32,983 nt of DNA from Gammaproteobacteria bacterium (GTDB lineage: Bacteria; Pseudomonadota; Gammaproteobacteria; Steroidobacterales; JABDKV01): positions 1 to 32,983 of the forward strand of contig JABDKV010000064.1 in assembly GCA_013002045.1 (NCBI GenBank), written 5' to 3'. Made by a program: the position numbers and the translations under genes. Shown here piece after piece: positions 1 to 7,725 of the stretch. Position 1 is the stretch's first letter, and the number at the start of each line of letters is the position of its first letter. A model generated the notes under the pieces. It saw only the letters and a list, made by a program, of their open reading frames with translations. It did no database searches and was not told the DNA's origin.

Positions 1-645
1 TACAACTACGAGCAGCTACCCGGCAAGTCAGCGCTGGGTGAACTCGTGGCCGATGTCAGCGCACCACTGCTGGGCAAGCTGGGCCTGGCCAACATCGTTG
101 TTGCCCGGATTATTCCGGAGCTCGCACACTATTGGGATGTCAGTAGCCAGTTTTATCAACAGGCGTCGTCGCGGATGCTGCAGACACTGCAGTCTGTCTT
201 ATCGAACGACTCCCGTGTCATGACGATCGCCCATGGTCTTGGGGGTGTCATCGCCTACGACGCGCTGTGGCACCTTTCGCAGGGCACAGCGGGGGCGGGA
301 GGCCTGCGCGAACACAAGGTAGATCGCTTCATTACGCTGGGCACACCGCTGGCCGACGACACTGTGCGAGGTCGGCTTGCCGGTCAGGACGAAGTCGCGG
401 CACAGCGCTATCCGTGCAATATCGTCAATTGGTATAACGTCGCCGCCGAAGACGATTATCTATGTCATGACAAGACAGTTGCCGACGATTTTAGCGCTAT
501 GTTGGCGCAACACGTGATTAGCCTGATCGAAGATTTCCGGATCTACAATCTCAGCGTGCGCTACGGCAAGTCCAATCCCCACAGTGCGGTTGGCTACCTT
601 GCTCACCCGCGGATGACTCGCCTGCTGGTCGACTGGTTGCGGTAA
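1..645 (+). CDS. alpha/beta hydrolase-like protein, 3' part only
   Basis: The reading frame is open from the first base, so the gene starts upstream and only the last 214 residues are visible. The fold is suggested by a beta strand leading into A-H-G-L-G-G-V-I-A-Y-D-A-L-W (about window residues 77-90). This matches the nucleophile elbow of alpha/beta hydrolases that read G/A-H-S-x-G-x-x-I-A-Y-D. A later N-W-Y-N segment and a C-terminal N-P-H-S-x-x-G-Y-L-x-H-P (His at about residue 194) match the loop that carries the catalytic His in such proteins. The elbow serine is Gly here (codon GGT at 235-237), so the protein may be non-hydrolytic. The 3' end overlaps the end of the opposing CotH-like gene by 43 bp. 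The frame is secure; substrate and activity are unknown. Confidence 0.75.
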   Translation, partial: YNYEQLPGKSALGELVADVSAPLLGKLGLANIVVARIIPELAHYWDVSSQFYQQASSRMLQTLQSVLSNDSRVMTIAHGLGGVIAYDALWHLSQGTAGAGGLREHKVDRFITLGTPLADDTVRGRLAGQDEVAAQRYPCNIVNWYNVAAEDDYLCHDKTVADDFSAMLAQHVISLIEDFRIYNLSVRYGKSNPHSAVGYLAHPRMTRLLVDWLR

Positions 646-1670
646 CGGCACTTGCTATCGATTTCACGAGCGCGTCGCTTCGGATCTGCGGCGATATCGT
701 AATATCGCCCAAGGTAACGTTGCAGTTTGGAGCGCGTTCGGCTGGTCAGCAACGCAAATGAGTTAATGAACTCTGCTATACCGGCTCTTGCCTGCACCAC
801 CTGGTCAATCGCTGCGCTGGTGGTCGCCTCGTCTCGACACATTCCCCGGTACAGGCGCTCGGTAACTTCGTCGATACCGAGCTGGCTGCTGGGTGCCGCA
901 TAAGGCGCGTCAACCAGGCCACTATTGTCGAAATCGTAGGGTATGGGGATGTACGTCTGGTTATCGTGCGTTAGCAGCACGACATTGTGACAGCAGTTTT
1001 CGCCTTCCGGCCCGCGTAACGCCGCCCAATCGGTATTGCCGACCAGGTACTGGAACTGGTCGAACAGCGGCGAATGCGTGGCATCGACAGCCGAGGGCGG
1101 TATCGATTCCGGCTCCGCTACCTCCCCGCCAAGTCTTTGCGCCAACGCATGCTTGTCCTCGATCAGGAAGCCGAGGCGAGTCACCGGGCGACCGGGCTTG
1201 TCACTATCCTCGTAGGTGATGCGAAGCAGGCGCACCCGGAAGCTATAGTCAGTGAGCCGGTTGTAGATGCGGTAAATAACGTATTCGCGCAGGATGTATT
1301 GCTGGAATGATTCAGCATTGCGACAGTGGGTAACGAGCTTGACCCGGTTCTGTGTTGCGAAAACGGTACCGGCTACCGACTTGTCGAAATTCAGTCGTAG
1401 CGGCGGGAAGTGGCACACCTCGCTCCTGCGCCGGCTTTTGCCACGTGGTCGTACTCGCAGGCTCAGTTCGGTGCCGTCGTCGAGGATCATGGTGGCCGGC
1501 AGGTATTGCGGCTCGCCACGGGCGCGTGCCAGCTGTTTCAGGGGCGCGATTAGTTTGACTTCAAGAATGGCGTCGCTGGCGAACAATGGCGCCGGGAGGT
1601 CACCCTGGGCTGCTGCCGTTTGCAACAGCAGCAGCCAAAGGATTACGAACTGGTTAGACAGGCGCCCCAT
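603..1670 (-). CDS. exported CotH-kinase-like protein
   Basis: A 355-residue protein with a Sec signal peptide (about residues 1-22, ending T-A-A-A-Q-G). A basic R-P-R-G-K-S-R-R-R segment (about 73-81) leads to F-P-P-L-R-L-N-F. Then come a K-L-V-x-H-C-R-N segment, an acidic F-L-I-E-D (about 168-172), and G-N-T-D-W followed by C-C-H-N and Y-I-P-I-P-Y-D-F-D-N (about 211-249). The order and spacing recall CotH-family atypical kinases (R-G-N-S near the N-terminus, N-x-D and P-W-D-x-D near the C-terminus). The similarity is by motif and is not certain. It is the last gene of the ECF sigma operon, 38 bp after the DUF4097-like gene. That gap holds a small inverted repeat (1677-1681 with 1688-1692). 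The role is probably in the periplasm or envelope. Confidence 0.6.
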   Translation of the reverse strand: MGRLSNQFVILWLLLLQTAAAQGDLPAPLFASDAILEVKLIAPLKQLARARGEPQYLPATMILDDGTELSLRVRPRGKSRRRSEVCHFPPLRLNFDKSVAGTVFATQNRVKLVTHCRNAESFQQYILREYVIYRIYNRLTDYSFRVRLLRITYEDSDKPGRPVTRLGFLIEDKHALAQRLGGEVAEPESIPPSAVDATHSPLFDQFQYLVGNTDWAALRGPEGENCCHNVVLLTHDNQTYIPIPYDFDNSGLVDAPYAAPSSQLGIDEVTERLYRGMCRDEATTSAAIDQVVQARAGIAEFINSFALLTSRTRSKLQRYLGRYYDIAADPKRRAREIDSKCRYRNQSTSRRVIRG

Positions 1671-1708
1671 GACGCATAGACTAGTACGTCTACGGCGCCG
1701 ATGCGACT

Positions 1709-2764
1709 TCAGTCACGCTTGCGCTCGCGCTCTTCGCGCTCATGATCGTGGTCGTGATCTTTATCGCCCCAGTCCCAGTCATCGTCATCGTCGTCATCAT
1801 CATCCCTGAGCGTCGCACTACTGGCCCGGACATTGGGTGTGCCACGTTCGGGCCCACTGGCCTCGATGTCGATATCGCCATTCAACGTCTCGATGCGAAT
1901 GCGGCTACCGCCATTGCCCTCGGTCAGGCGCAATTCGCGTCCAGGCGCATAACGACTGGTACGACGGGCTTTGTAGCCAAACAGTGGAGCGATGCTGCCA
2001 TTGAAACTCTCAAGATCGAAATCGGTGTTCATCAGCGTCGGTATTCGCAGGTCTATGTCGCCGTTGACCGACTCGAGTTCGATCTCGCCGCCGCTTTCAA
2101 AATCGCCAGCGAACTCGATATCCCCGGAAACGGTTTCCCCGGTGAGACGAGTGAATTTGCCGGCTGTCGCCTCGACATCGCCACTGACTGTCGTCAGCCG
2201 CACCTCGCCACCAATGTTTTCGAGAACGATGTCACCGCTGACCGAATAAGCCGAGACGCGCCGGGTCTTACCAGCTTCCCCGACAACGTCGATTTCACCG
2301 CTGACTGTTCGGAATGCGCCCTCGGCATGGGCAAGTCGCGTATCAATGTCTCCGCTGACCGCTTCGAGCCGTTGTTCGCCTTCGATACCGATAACTGTGA
2401 TATCGGCGCTGACAGTATTAGCAGACACGCGAGTATTGGCTGGTACACGCACCAGGATGTCGGCTGCCTTGTCCTGCCCGTGATGATGACCATGCTTCCT
2501 GCGGCTTTCGCGCTTCATTCGGATGCCGACATAAGCGGAATCGTCGCTGATTTCGAACTCCACTTCGTCGCGATCCGAATCGAGCTCGGCGATGACTTCG
2601 ATTTGATTGCGATTCCAGCCGCGCACCTCTACAGAACCCGATACGTTCTGGATTTCGATCGCGCCACCGGCGCGGAAGGGCTGCCGATCCTCGAAGTTCG
2701 CCGCGTGCGCCGTCGACGCCATGCAGGTCACGACAATCAGGGCAATCAGTGCAAGGGGTTTCAT
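1709..2764 (-). CDS. DUF4097-like beta-strand repeat protein with acidic/His tail
   Basis: A 351-residue protein with a clear signal peptide (about 1-21, ending A-H-A-A). About ten repeats of roughly 20 residues are built on [TS]-V-S-G-D-I or N-G-D-I, as in DUF4097 proteins, which form a stacked beta-strand (beta-helix-like) body. The last 30 residues are different: nine Asp in a row, then W-D-W-G-D-K, alternating D-H-D-H-D-H, and an Arg/Glu-rich end. The start overlaps the previous gene as ATGA (2761-2764), so translation is probably coupled. DUF4097 proteins are often found beside ECF sigma or regulator genes and are thought to act in envelope stress, but no function is established. The tail could bind divalent metals; that is inference. 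Confidence 0.8.
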   Translation of the reverse strand: MKPLALIALIVVTCMASTAHAANFEDRQPFRAGGAIEIQNVSGSVEVRGWNRNQIEVIAELDSDRDEVEFEISDDSAYVGIRMKRESRRKHGHHHGQDKAADILVRVPANTRVSANTVSADITVIGIEGEQRLEAVSGDIDTRLAHAEGAFRTVSGEIDVVGEAGKTRRVSAYSVSGDIVLENIGGEVRLTTVSGDVEATAGKFTRLTGETVSGDIEFAGDFESGGEIELESVNGDIDLRIPTLMNTDFDLESFNGSIAPLFGYKARRTSRYAPGRELRLTEGNGGSRIRIETLNGDIDIEASGPERGTPNVRASSATLRDDDDDDDDDWDWGDKDHDHDHEREERERKRD

Positions 2765-3303
2765 AGTTCTACCTCTATCGGCAGGGAATGCGATGCGCGG
2801 TTTAACGTTACCAGCATGGCCAGTTCCTGCTCATAAGTTGTATGAAGTAACTGTTGTAATGAAGCGTTGTCCGGGTCCTGGCTCAGCGCCGCTTCGATAG
2901 CGGTGAGGCTGTCGCGAATCTCAAGTAAATTGTCCGCCACGATGCGCTGACTCTCGGCGGGCAGCCTCGACCAGTTGCGTTGCAGGGAATAAATCAACTC
3001 GGTCCGTGTACTGAGCAACTCAGGTGTTGGGGTGTATTCGCTGTCGCTACTGATCTGGATCAGTGACGCCAGCGTTTGTGCTGGTGGTACCTGGTCGACG
3101 GCCGGTGAGGCGATTCGCCAGGTTATCGCGGCCGTCATGGCGACCAGGGCGACGCTGGCCGCGAGCGCCACAGGCCATGCCACCCGCGTTGTCGCCGTGA
3201 CCGGCGATCGATCTAGTCGGGTCGCAATTTCCGGCCACAGGTCACGCTCGGGCTCGATGGCCTCGGGCAGCGATTGAAACCGGTTAAATAACGGATCATT
3301 CAT
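2761..3303 (-). CDS. putative membrane anti-sigma factor
   Basis: A 180-residue protein with an N-terminal segment of about 40 residues containing R-D-L-W-P-E-I-A-x-R-L. One transmembrane helix follows (about 42-64), then a periplasmic tail of about 115 helical residues. The position directly after an ECF sigma gene (stop and start share one base, TAATG) and the topology fit an anti-sigma factor. It has no cysteine at all, so the zinc-binding anti-sigma (ZAS) motif is absent. The D-L-W-P-x-I-x-x-R-L motif is common in short proteins coded after such sigma factors. It would hold the sigma factor at the inner membrane and respond to envelope signals; this is inferred from context. It could instead be a membrane partner without anti-sigma activity. 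Confidence 0.65.
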   Translation of the reverse strand: MNDPLFNRFQSLPEAIEPERDLWPEIATRLDRSPVTATTRVAWPVALAASVALVAMTAAITWRIASPAVDQVPPAQTLASLIQISSDSEYTPTPELLSTRTELIYSLQRNWSRLPAESQRIVADNLLEIRDSLTAIEAALSQDPDNASLQQLLHTTYEQELAMLVTLNRASHSLPIEVEL

Positions 3304-3860
3304 TAATTGAGTCTCGCCTGGAGTAATTTGCGTGCGCGGTGCAACTGAGCCTTGGTCGTGCCAACCGCGCAGTCGAGTGTGCTGGCTGTCTCTTCATGGG
3401 TGTAGCCGTAAATGACACAGAGCACGAAGACCTGGCGTGCCCCTTCGGGCAACGATTGCAGTGCCTGCTCGATATCGACATCGCTACCACTGACCTCAAC
3501 CCGGGTATCGACATCGGTCCCGGCGGGGAGTTCTTCAACGACCTCGAGGTAATTGCGGCGTCGCTTGTCGCTGCGCTTTTGTGCCAGCACCTCGTTGACC
3601 GCTATACGGTGCAACCAGGTCGACAACGCACTGCGTTGCTGGAAAGTATCGAGTTTTTGCCAGGCTTTGACGAAGGCCATTTGCGTACATTCCTCGGCTT
3701 GCATCTGGTCTGCGGTCATGCGCAGACAGAGCGCGTAAACCCGCCCAACATTGGCACGGTACAACTGCTCGAAGGCGCGCTGGTCACCACCGGCCGCAGC
3801 CCTGATGAGGCTGCTTTCGTCCGTATCCGCGGCCGGTGTTACTCGTGCCACGGCAGCCAT
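3303..3860 (-). CDS. ECF (sigma-70 family) RNA polymerase sigma factor
   Basis: A 185-residue protein with only region 2 (about 30-97) and region 4 (about 129-180), the layout of ECF sigma factors. Region 2 contains A-F-E-Q-L-Y and A-E-E-C-T-Q-M-A-F-V-K-A-W, then S-T-W-L-H-R-I-A-V-N. Region 4 contains L-P-E-G-A-R-Q-V-F-V-L and a helix-turn-helix Y-T-H-E-E-T-A-x-T-L-D-C-A-V-G-T-T-K. It is the first gene of a four-gene -strand operon with the anti-sigma-like, DUF4097-like and CotH-like genes. A purine-rich AGGTGAT lies just before the ATG. An ECF-type promoter candidate lies upstream (3914-3940), consistent with autoregulation. The closest named group cannot be assigned by eye. Confidence 0.9.
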   Translation of the reverse strand: MAAVARVTPAADTDESSLIRAAAGGDQRAFEQLYRANVGRVYALCLRMTADQMQAEECTQMAFVKAWQKLDTFQQRSALSTWLHRIAVNEVLAQKRSDKRRRNYLEVVEELPAGTDVDTRVEVSGSDVDIEQALQSLPEGARQVFVLCVIYGYTHEETASTLDCAVGTTKAQLHRARKLLQARLN

Positions 3861-3913
3861 ATCACCTGTTCCAAAGCTGTTTTCCTGCGCCCGTATCGTC
3901 GGTCTTCGTTAAC

Positions 3914-3940
3914 TCAGATGCCGTCGGTGGCCCACAGGTT
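3914..3940 (-). promoter_or_regulatory. possible ECF-type promoter for the sigma operon
   Basis: On the minus strand an AACCT element (3940-3936) is followed after 17 bases by TCTGA (3918-3914), about 54 bases before the sigma-factor start codon. ECF promoters commonly have an AAC core at -35 and a short TCTGA or GTC-type -10. The match is short and could be chance. Confidence 0.25.
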
Positions 3941-4066
3941 TGGATTATCGCTGAAATAGGGGTGTTTTGCTGGGGTAGAGGGACGCAGTAGCCTGATCTG
4001 GCGAGTATTTTTACTATTGCCCGGCCGCCTCGGCCAGCCTAGACTGGCGCCGGGAGGAAAAACCAG

Positions 4067-4471
4067 ATGACCAACAAAGCCCGTGGTGGATGCCTTTGTG
4101 GCACGATCCGGTTCCAATTCGAGTTGCCAACGCTGTGGTGTGCGCATTGCCATTGCAGCCTTTGTCGGCGTGCCCATGGCGCTGGCGTCGTCACCTGGGT
4201 CGGTGTGGCGTCGACAGGGTTTGTTATCACGACCGGTGAGGAATCGTTAACCCGCTACCGCTCCTCGACCGAGGCGCTACGCAGCTTTTGTTCACAATGT
4301 GGCAGTACGCTGTTTTTCGAATCGCAGAAGTGGCCGGGCGAGGTGCATGTAGCATTGGCAAACGTTTCGACCGCGATTGATCGCCTACCGGCAAGACATG
4401 TCTTCACCGAAAATCACGCGGACTGGATTCCGCTTTGGGATATCACCACGATGAAAAATCGGGTGCACTGA
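4067..4471 (+). CDS. GFA (CENP-V/GFA) family zinc protein
   Basis: A 134-residue protein, the usual length of this family. Zinc-binding cysteines are C9 and C11 (C-L-C-G), C25, C28, C30 and C33 (C-A-H-C-H-C-S-L-C-R-R), and C75 and C78 (C-S-Q-C-G-S). This is the full set of the GFA fold, known from glutathione-dependent formaldehyde-activating enzyme (Gfa) and centromere protein V. Most bacterial members have no proven substrate; adduct formation with glutathione is the family precedent. The start is supported by a strong GGGAGG (4052-4057) nine bases upstream. A small hairpin (4023-4027 with 4031-4035) lies before that site. The stop overlaps the pdxJ start as TGATG, so it heads the pdxJ-thrABC unit. 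Confidence 0.88.
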   Translation: MTNKARGGCLCGTIRFQFELPTLWCAHCHCSLCRRAHGAGVVTWVGVASTGFVITTGEESLTRYRSSTEALRSFCSQCGSTLFFESQKWPGEVHVALANVSTAIDRLPARHVFTENHADWIPLWDITTMKNRVH

Positions 4472-5211
4472 TGACAGTACTCAGTGTCAACGTAAACAAG
4501 GTGGCGGGGTTGCGCAATTCGCGCGGTGGCACTCGACCCGATGTGGTCGAGGCGGCGCACACCTGTATCGCGGCAGGGGCGCAAGGGATCACTGTGCACC
4601 CAAGACCCGACCGCCGCCACATCACTCCGCGTGATGTGCGGGATCTCGCCGCTGCGATCGAGGTGGAGTACAACCTCGAGGGCAATCCGTACTCACCGGC
4701 GTCGCCGGGCTACCCGGGCTTTGTCGAACTGCTCGAAGAGATAAAGCCGACCCAGGCAACCCTGGTACCGGACGGTGACGATCAGCTGACGTCCGACCAT
4801 GGCTGGGATCTGGAGCGGGAAGGCGAGCGCCTGGCTCCGATCATCGGGCAGTTAAAAACAGCCGGATGCCGGGTCAGCCTGTTTATGGATCCGGTGCCGG
4901 CTCAGATGACTCTTGCCCGGCAGGTCGGTGCCGACCGTGTCGAGTTGTATACCGAAGACTATGCTCGTGCCTATGGCACAACAGCCCAGGCACAAGCCTA
5001 TAAGCGCTACCGTGATAGCGCCGCGGCTGCGATCGATGCCGGACTGGAGGTCAATGCTGGTCACGACCTCAATCTGGATAACCTCGGTACATTCCTGACC
5101 ATTCCCGGTATCGTCGAGGTTTCAATTGGTCATGCCCTCATCTCCGATGCCCTGCGTTATGGACTCTACGAGACCGTACGTCGTTACCTGGCCGTGATGC
5201 CGGCCGATTGA
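4471..5211 (+). CDS. pdxJ: pyridoxine 5'-phosphate synthase PdxJ
   Basis: PdxJ condenses 1-deoxy-D-xylulose 5-phosphate with 3-amino-2-oxopropyl phosphate to form pyridoxine 5'-phosphate, the last ring-forming step of DXP-dependent vitamin B6 synthesis. The protein has 246 residues, close to the family norm. Conserved active-site parts are visible: T-V-H-P-R-P-D-R-R-H-I with H43, R45 and H50, N-L-E with E70, V-S-L-F-M-D, V-N-A-G-H-D with H198, and S-I-G-H-A. It begins V-N-V-N-K-V-A, where E. coli PdxJ has V-N-I-D-H-I-A. From memory, the N-x-N-K form occurs in Bacteroidetes and Xanthomonas-type enzymes. I chose the ATG at 4471 because it gives the standard N-terminus; the frame is open upstream to 4435. 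It has no strong ribosome-binding site and is probably coupled to the GFA gene. Confidence 0.95.
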   Translation: MTVLSVNVNKVAGLRNSRGGTRPDVVEAAHTCIAAGAQGITVHPRPDRRHITPRDVRDLAAAIEVEYNLEGNPYSPASPGYPGFVELLEEIKPTQATLVPDGDDQLTSDHGWDLEREGERLAPIIGQLKTAGCRVSLFMDPVPAQMTLARQVGADRVELYTEDYARAYGTTAQAQAYKRYRDSAAAAIDAGLEVNAGHDLNLDNLGTFLTIPGIVEVSIGHALISDALRYGLYETVRRYLAVMPAD

Positions 5212-5247
5212 CTTGAGCGTCCCGGTAGCTTGACGTACGCTGCCGCG

Positions 5248-7725
5248 ATGAGTCAGGGACCATGGACAGTACATAAATTTGGCGGCACCAGCCTTGCCGA
5301 TGCCGCGCGCTTTCGGCGGGTCGCCGATATCATTCGCGAACGCAGTTCGACACCACAGGCCGTCGTGGTCTCGGCCGTGGCCGGTGTCACAGATCGCTTG
5401 CTCGAACTGGTCACACTCGCACGCCAACGCGACCCCGGGTACCGCGCGCGACTACAGGAGCTGCGACAGCTACATGAGGCGCTGGCCGACGAACTGCTCG
5501 GTGACGGGGCGCGCCGCGAGACTTTCCGGGCCGGTTTCGATCGTACCTGCCAGGACATCGCTGATGTTCTGCACGCAACCTCTTTGTTATCTACCGAGAC
5601 CGATGCCATCCGCGACCTGGTTTCGGGTTCAGGGGAAATCTGGTCAGCGCAGTTGCTTGCGGGCCTGCTGGCCGGAGATGCGCCAGCGGGTTCTGTCGAC
5701 TGGGTCGATGCCCGCGATGTGCTGGTCGTCGAGCATAGCGACCTCGGTCCCGGCGTGCTGTGGTCCGAATCGACCACACGCATGGCCCGACGCATACCGG
5801 CGGACTTTTCCGGGGTGTTGGTGTTTACCGGGTTTATCGCGCGTGACCGCAAGGGTGTGCATACCACACTGGGACGTGATGGCAGCGACTACTCAGCTTC
5901 GATTATCGCCGCCTTGCTCGACGCCAGCCAGGTCAATATCTGGACAGACGTCGCCGGAGTCATGAGTGCCGATCCACGTCGTGTCAGTGAGGCAGCAGTT
6001 ATTCCCGAGCTGACCTACGACGAAGCGATGGAACTCGCCTATTTTGGTGCGCGTGTGCTGCATCCGCAGACAATGGCCCCGGCCATAGCACGCAATATCC
6101 CCATCTATATCCGCGATAGCGGTGCGCCGGCGACGGCCGGTACCCGAATCGGTAGCCGTGCGGCAACCGACACTGCCATCAAGGGGATTACAGCAATCGA
6201 TGGCATGGCGCTGGTCAATGTCGAAGGTGCCGGCATGATTGGTGTGCCGGGTACTGCGTGGCGTGTTTTTGGAGCGTTGCGCGATGCCGGTATTTCGGTG
6301 GTCCTGATTTCACAGGGCAGCTCGGAACATTCAATCTGTTTTGCAGTCCCGGATCAGCATGCCGACGAGGTACGTGAAATTGTCGGCCGTGCCTTCCGTG
6401 CTGAGCTCGAGGCAGGTCAGGTGCATGCCGTCGGTATCACGCGCAATTGCGCAATCCTCGCAGTGGTCGGCGATGGTATGGCCGGAACGCCGGGTGTCGC
6501 AGCCAAGGTTTTCAGCAGTCTCGGGCGGGCCGGGATCAATGTGCGAGCCATTGCGCAGGGTTCGTCGGAACGCAATATCTCGGCGGTTATCAGTAATGAC
6601 GATGCCGAGCGCGCGCTGCGCGCCGTGCACTCCGGCTTTTACCTTTCGCCGCAGACGCTATCTATCGGCCTGATTGGTCCGGGAACCGTTGGCTCGGTGT
6701 TGCTGGAGCAACTCGAAGGTGAGCTGGAGTCTCTCGCGCAATCCCTCAATCTCGATTTGCGTATCCGTGGCATCGCCACCTCGAAAAAAATGCTGCTGGC
6801 TGAGCAGCGGGTCGACCTGCGTGGGTGGCGTGACGAGATGGCGACGGCGCCGGCGCTCGATCTTGCAGCATTTGTCGACCATATCGATGCCGATCACCTG
6901 CCGCATGCGCTGATTATTGATTGCACGGCGTCGGCAACGGTCGCCAGTCAGTATACGCAGTGGCTGGCGCGCGGCGTGCACGTCATCACACCCAACAAGA
7001 AAGCCAGTAGCGCGTCGATGGAACATTACCGCAAGCTGGCAACGCAGCGTCGCGAAGGTAACTCGCGCTATTTGTACGAGACGACCGTCGGGGCGGGATT
7101 ACCGGTCATTCATACTGTGCGCGACCTGCGCCAGACGGGTGACCGGATCGAGCGCATCGAGGGGATCCTGTCTGGCACGCTGGCATACCTGTTCAACCAG
7201 TACGATGGCTCAGTGCCGTTCTCGACGCTGGTCCGAAACGCCCGTGAGCAGGGCTATACCGAACCGGACCCGCGTGACGACCTCTCGGGTATGGATGTCG
7301 CGCGCAAGGTGGTCATCCTGGGGCGCGAGATGGGACTCGAGCTGGAACTCGAGCAGCTGGCGCTGGAGAGCCTGGTACCGGCTGCCCTCGTTGATGTCAG
7401 CGTCGCAGAGTTCCTCGACGGGCTGTCAGAGTACGACCAGGCCTTCGATGCCCGGTACCGTGAATCAGACGCCGCCGGGAAGGTATTGCGTTACGTCGGC
7501 CGGCTTGAAGCGGACGGCAGTGCGTTTGTAGGCCTGGTACAAGTCGATCGCGATCATGCCTTCGCCCATATCAACCTGACCGACAATATCGTGCAATTTG
7601 AAACAGCACGTTACTGCGCCAACCCGCTTATCGTGCAAGGTCCGGGAGCCGGGCCTGCCGTGACGGCCGGCGGCGTTTTCGCGGACCTGCTGCGCCTGGC
7701 TGGCTATCTCGGCGCCGCAGTATGA
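5248..7725 (+). CDS. thrA: bifunctional aspartokinase/homoserine dehydrogenase ThrA
   Basis: An 825-residue fused enzyme (E. coli ThrA has 820) that catalyses the first and third steps from aspartate to threonine: aspartate phosphorylation and NAD(P)H-dependent reduction of aspartate semialdehyde to homoserine. The kinase part begins with K-F-G-G-T-S (10-15). Two ACT regulatory segments lie at about 315-460, with the related strings S-Q-G-S-S-E-H and A-Q-G-S-S-E-R. The dehydrogenase has a Rossmann G-P-G-T-V-G (477-482), T-P-N-K-K (581-585) and catalytic G-M-D-V-A-R-K (681-687). The ATG at 5248 is preferred to an upstream TTG at 5230 because it puts the kinase motif at the usual place. It lies 36 bp after pdxJ. 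There is no room for a threonine attenuator leader there. Confidence 0.97.
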   Translation: MSQGPWTVHKFGGTSLADAARFRRVADIIRERSSTPQAVVVSAVAGVTDRLLELVTLARQRDPGYRARLQELRQLHEALADELLGDGARRETFRAGFDRTCQDIADVLHATSLLSTETDAIRDLVSGSGEIWSAQLLAGLLAGDAPAGSVDWVDARDVLVVEHSDLGPGVLWSESTTRMARRIPADFSGVLVFTGFIARDRKGVHTTLGRDGSDYSASIIAALLDASQVNIWTDVAGVMSADPRRVSEAAVIPELTYDEAMELAYFGARVLHPQTMAPAIARNIPIYIRDSGAPATAGTRIGSRAATDTAIKGITAIDGMALVNVEGAGMIGVPGTAWRVFGALRDAGISVVLISQGSSEHSICFAVPDQHADEVREIVGRAFRAELEAGQVHAVGITRNCAILAVVGDGMAGTPGVAAKVFSSLGRAGINVRAIAQGSSERNISAVISNDDAERALRAVHSGFYLSPQTLSIGLIGPGTVGSVLLEQLEGELESLAQSLNLDLRIRGIATSKKMLLAEQRVDLRGWRDEMATAPALDLAAFVDHIDADHLPHALIIDCTASATVASQYTQWLARGVHVITPNKKASSASMEHYRKLATQRREGNSRYLYETTVGAGLPVIHTVRDLRQTGDRIERIEGILSGTLAYLFNQYDGSVPFSTLVRNAREQGYTEPDPRDDLSGMDVARKVVILGREMGLELELEQLALESLVPAALVDVSVAEFLDGLSEYDQAFDARYRESDAAGKVLRYVGRLEADGSAFVGLVQVDRDHAFAHINLTDNIVQFETARYCANPLIVQGPGAGPAVTAGGVFADLLRLAGYLGAAV

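Noticed and set aside
1742-2836. 364-residue +strand open frame with no stop across the DUF4097-like gene
   Set aside because: It is antisense to a gene with a signal peptide and clear repeats. Its product begins with a Val/Ile run that is just the reverse of the Asp/His codons.
5212-5247. Threonine/isoleucine attenuator leader before thrA
   Set aside because: The gap is only 36 bp, with no leader peptide and no terminator hairpin.
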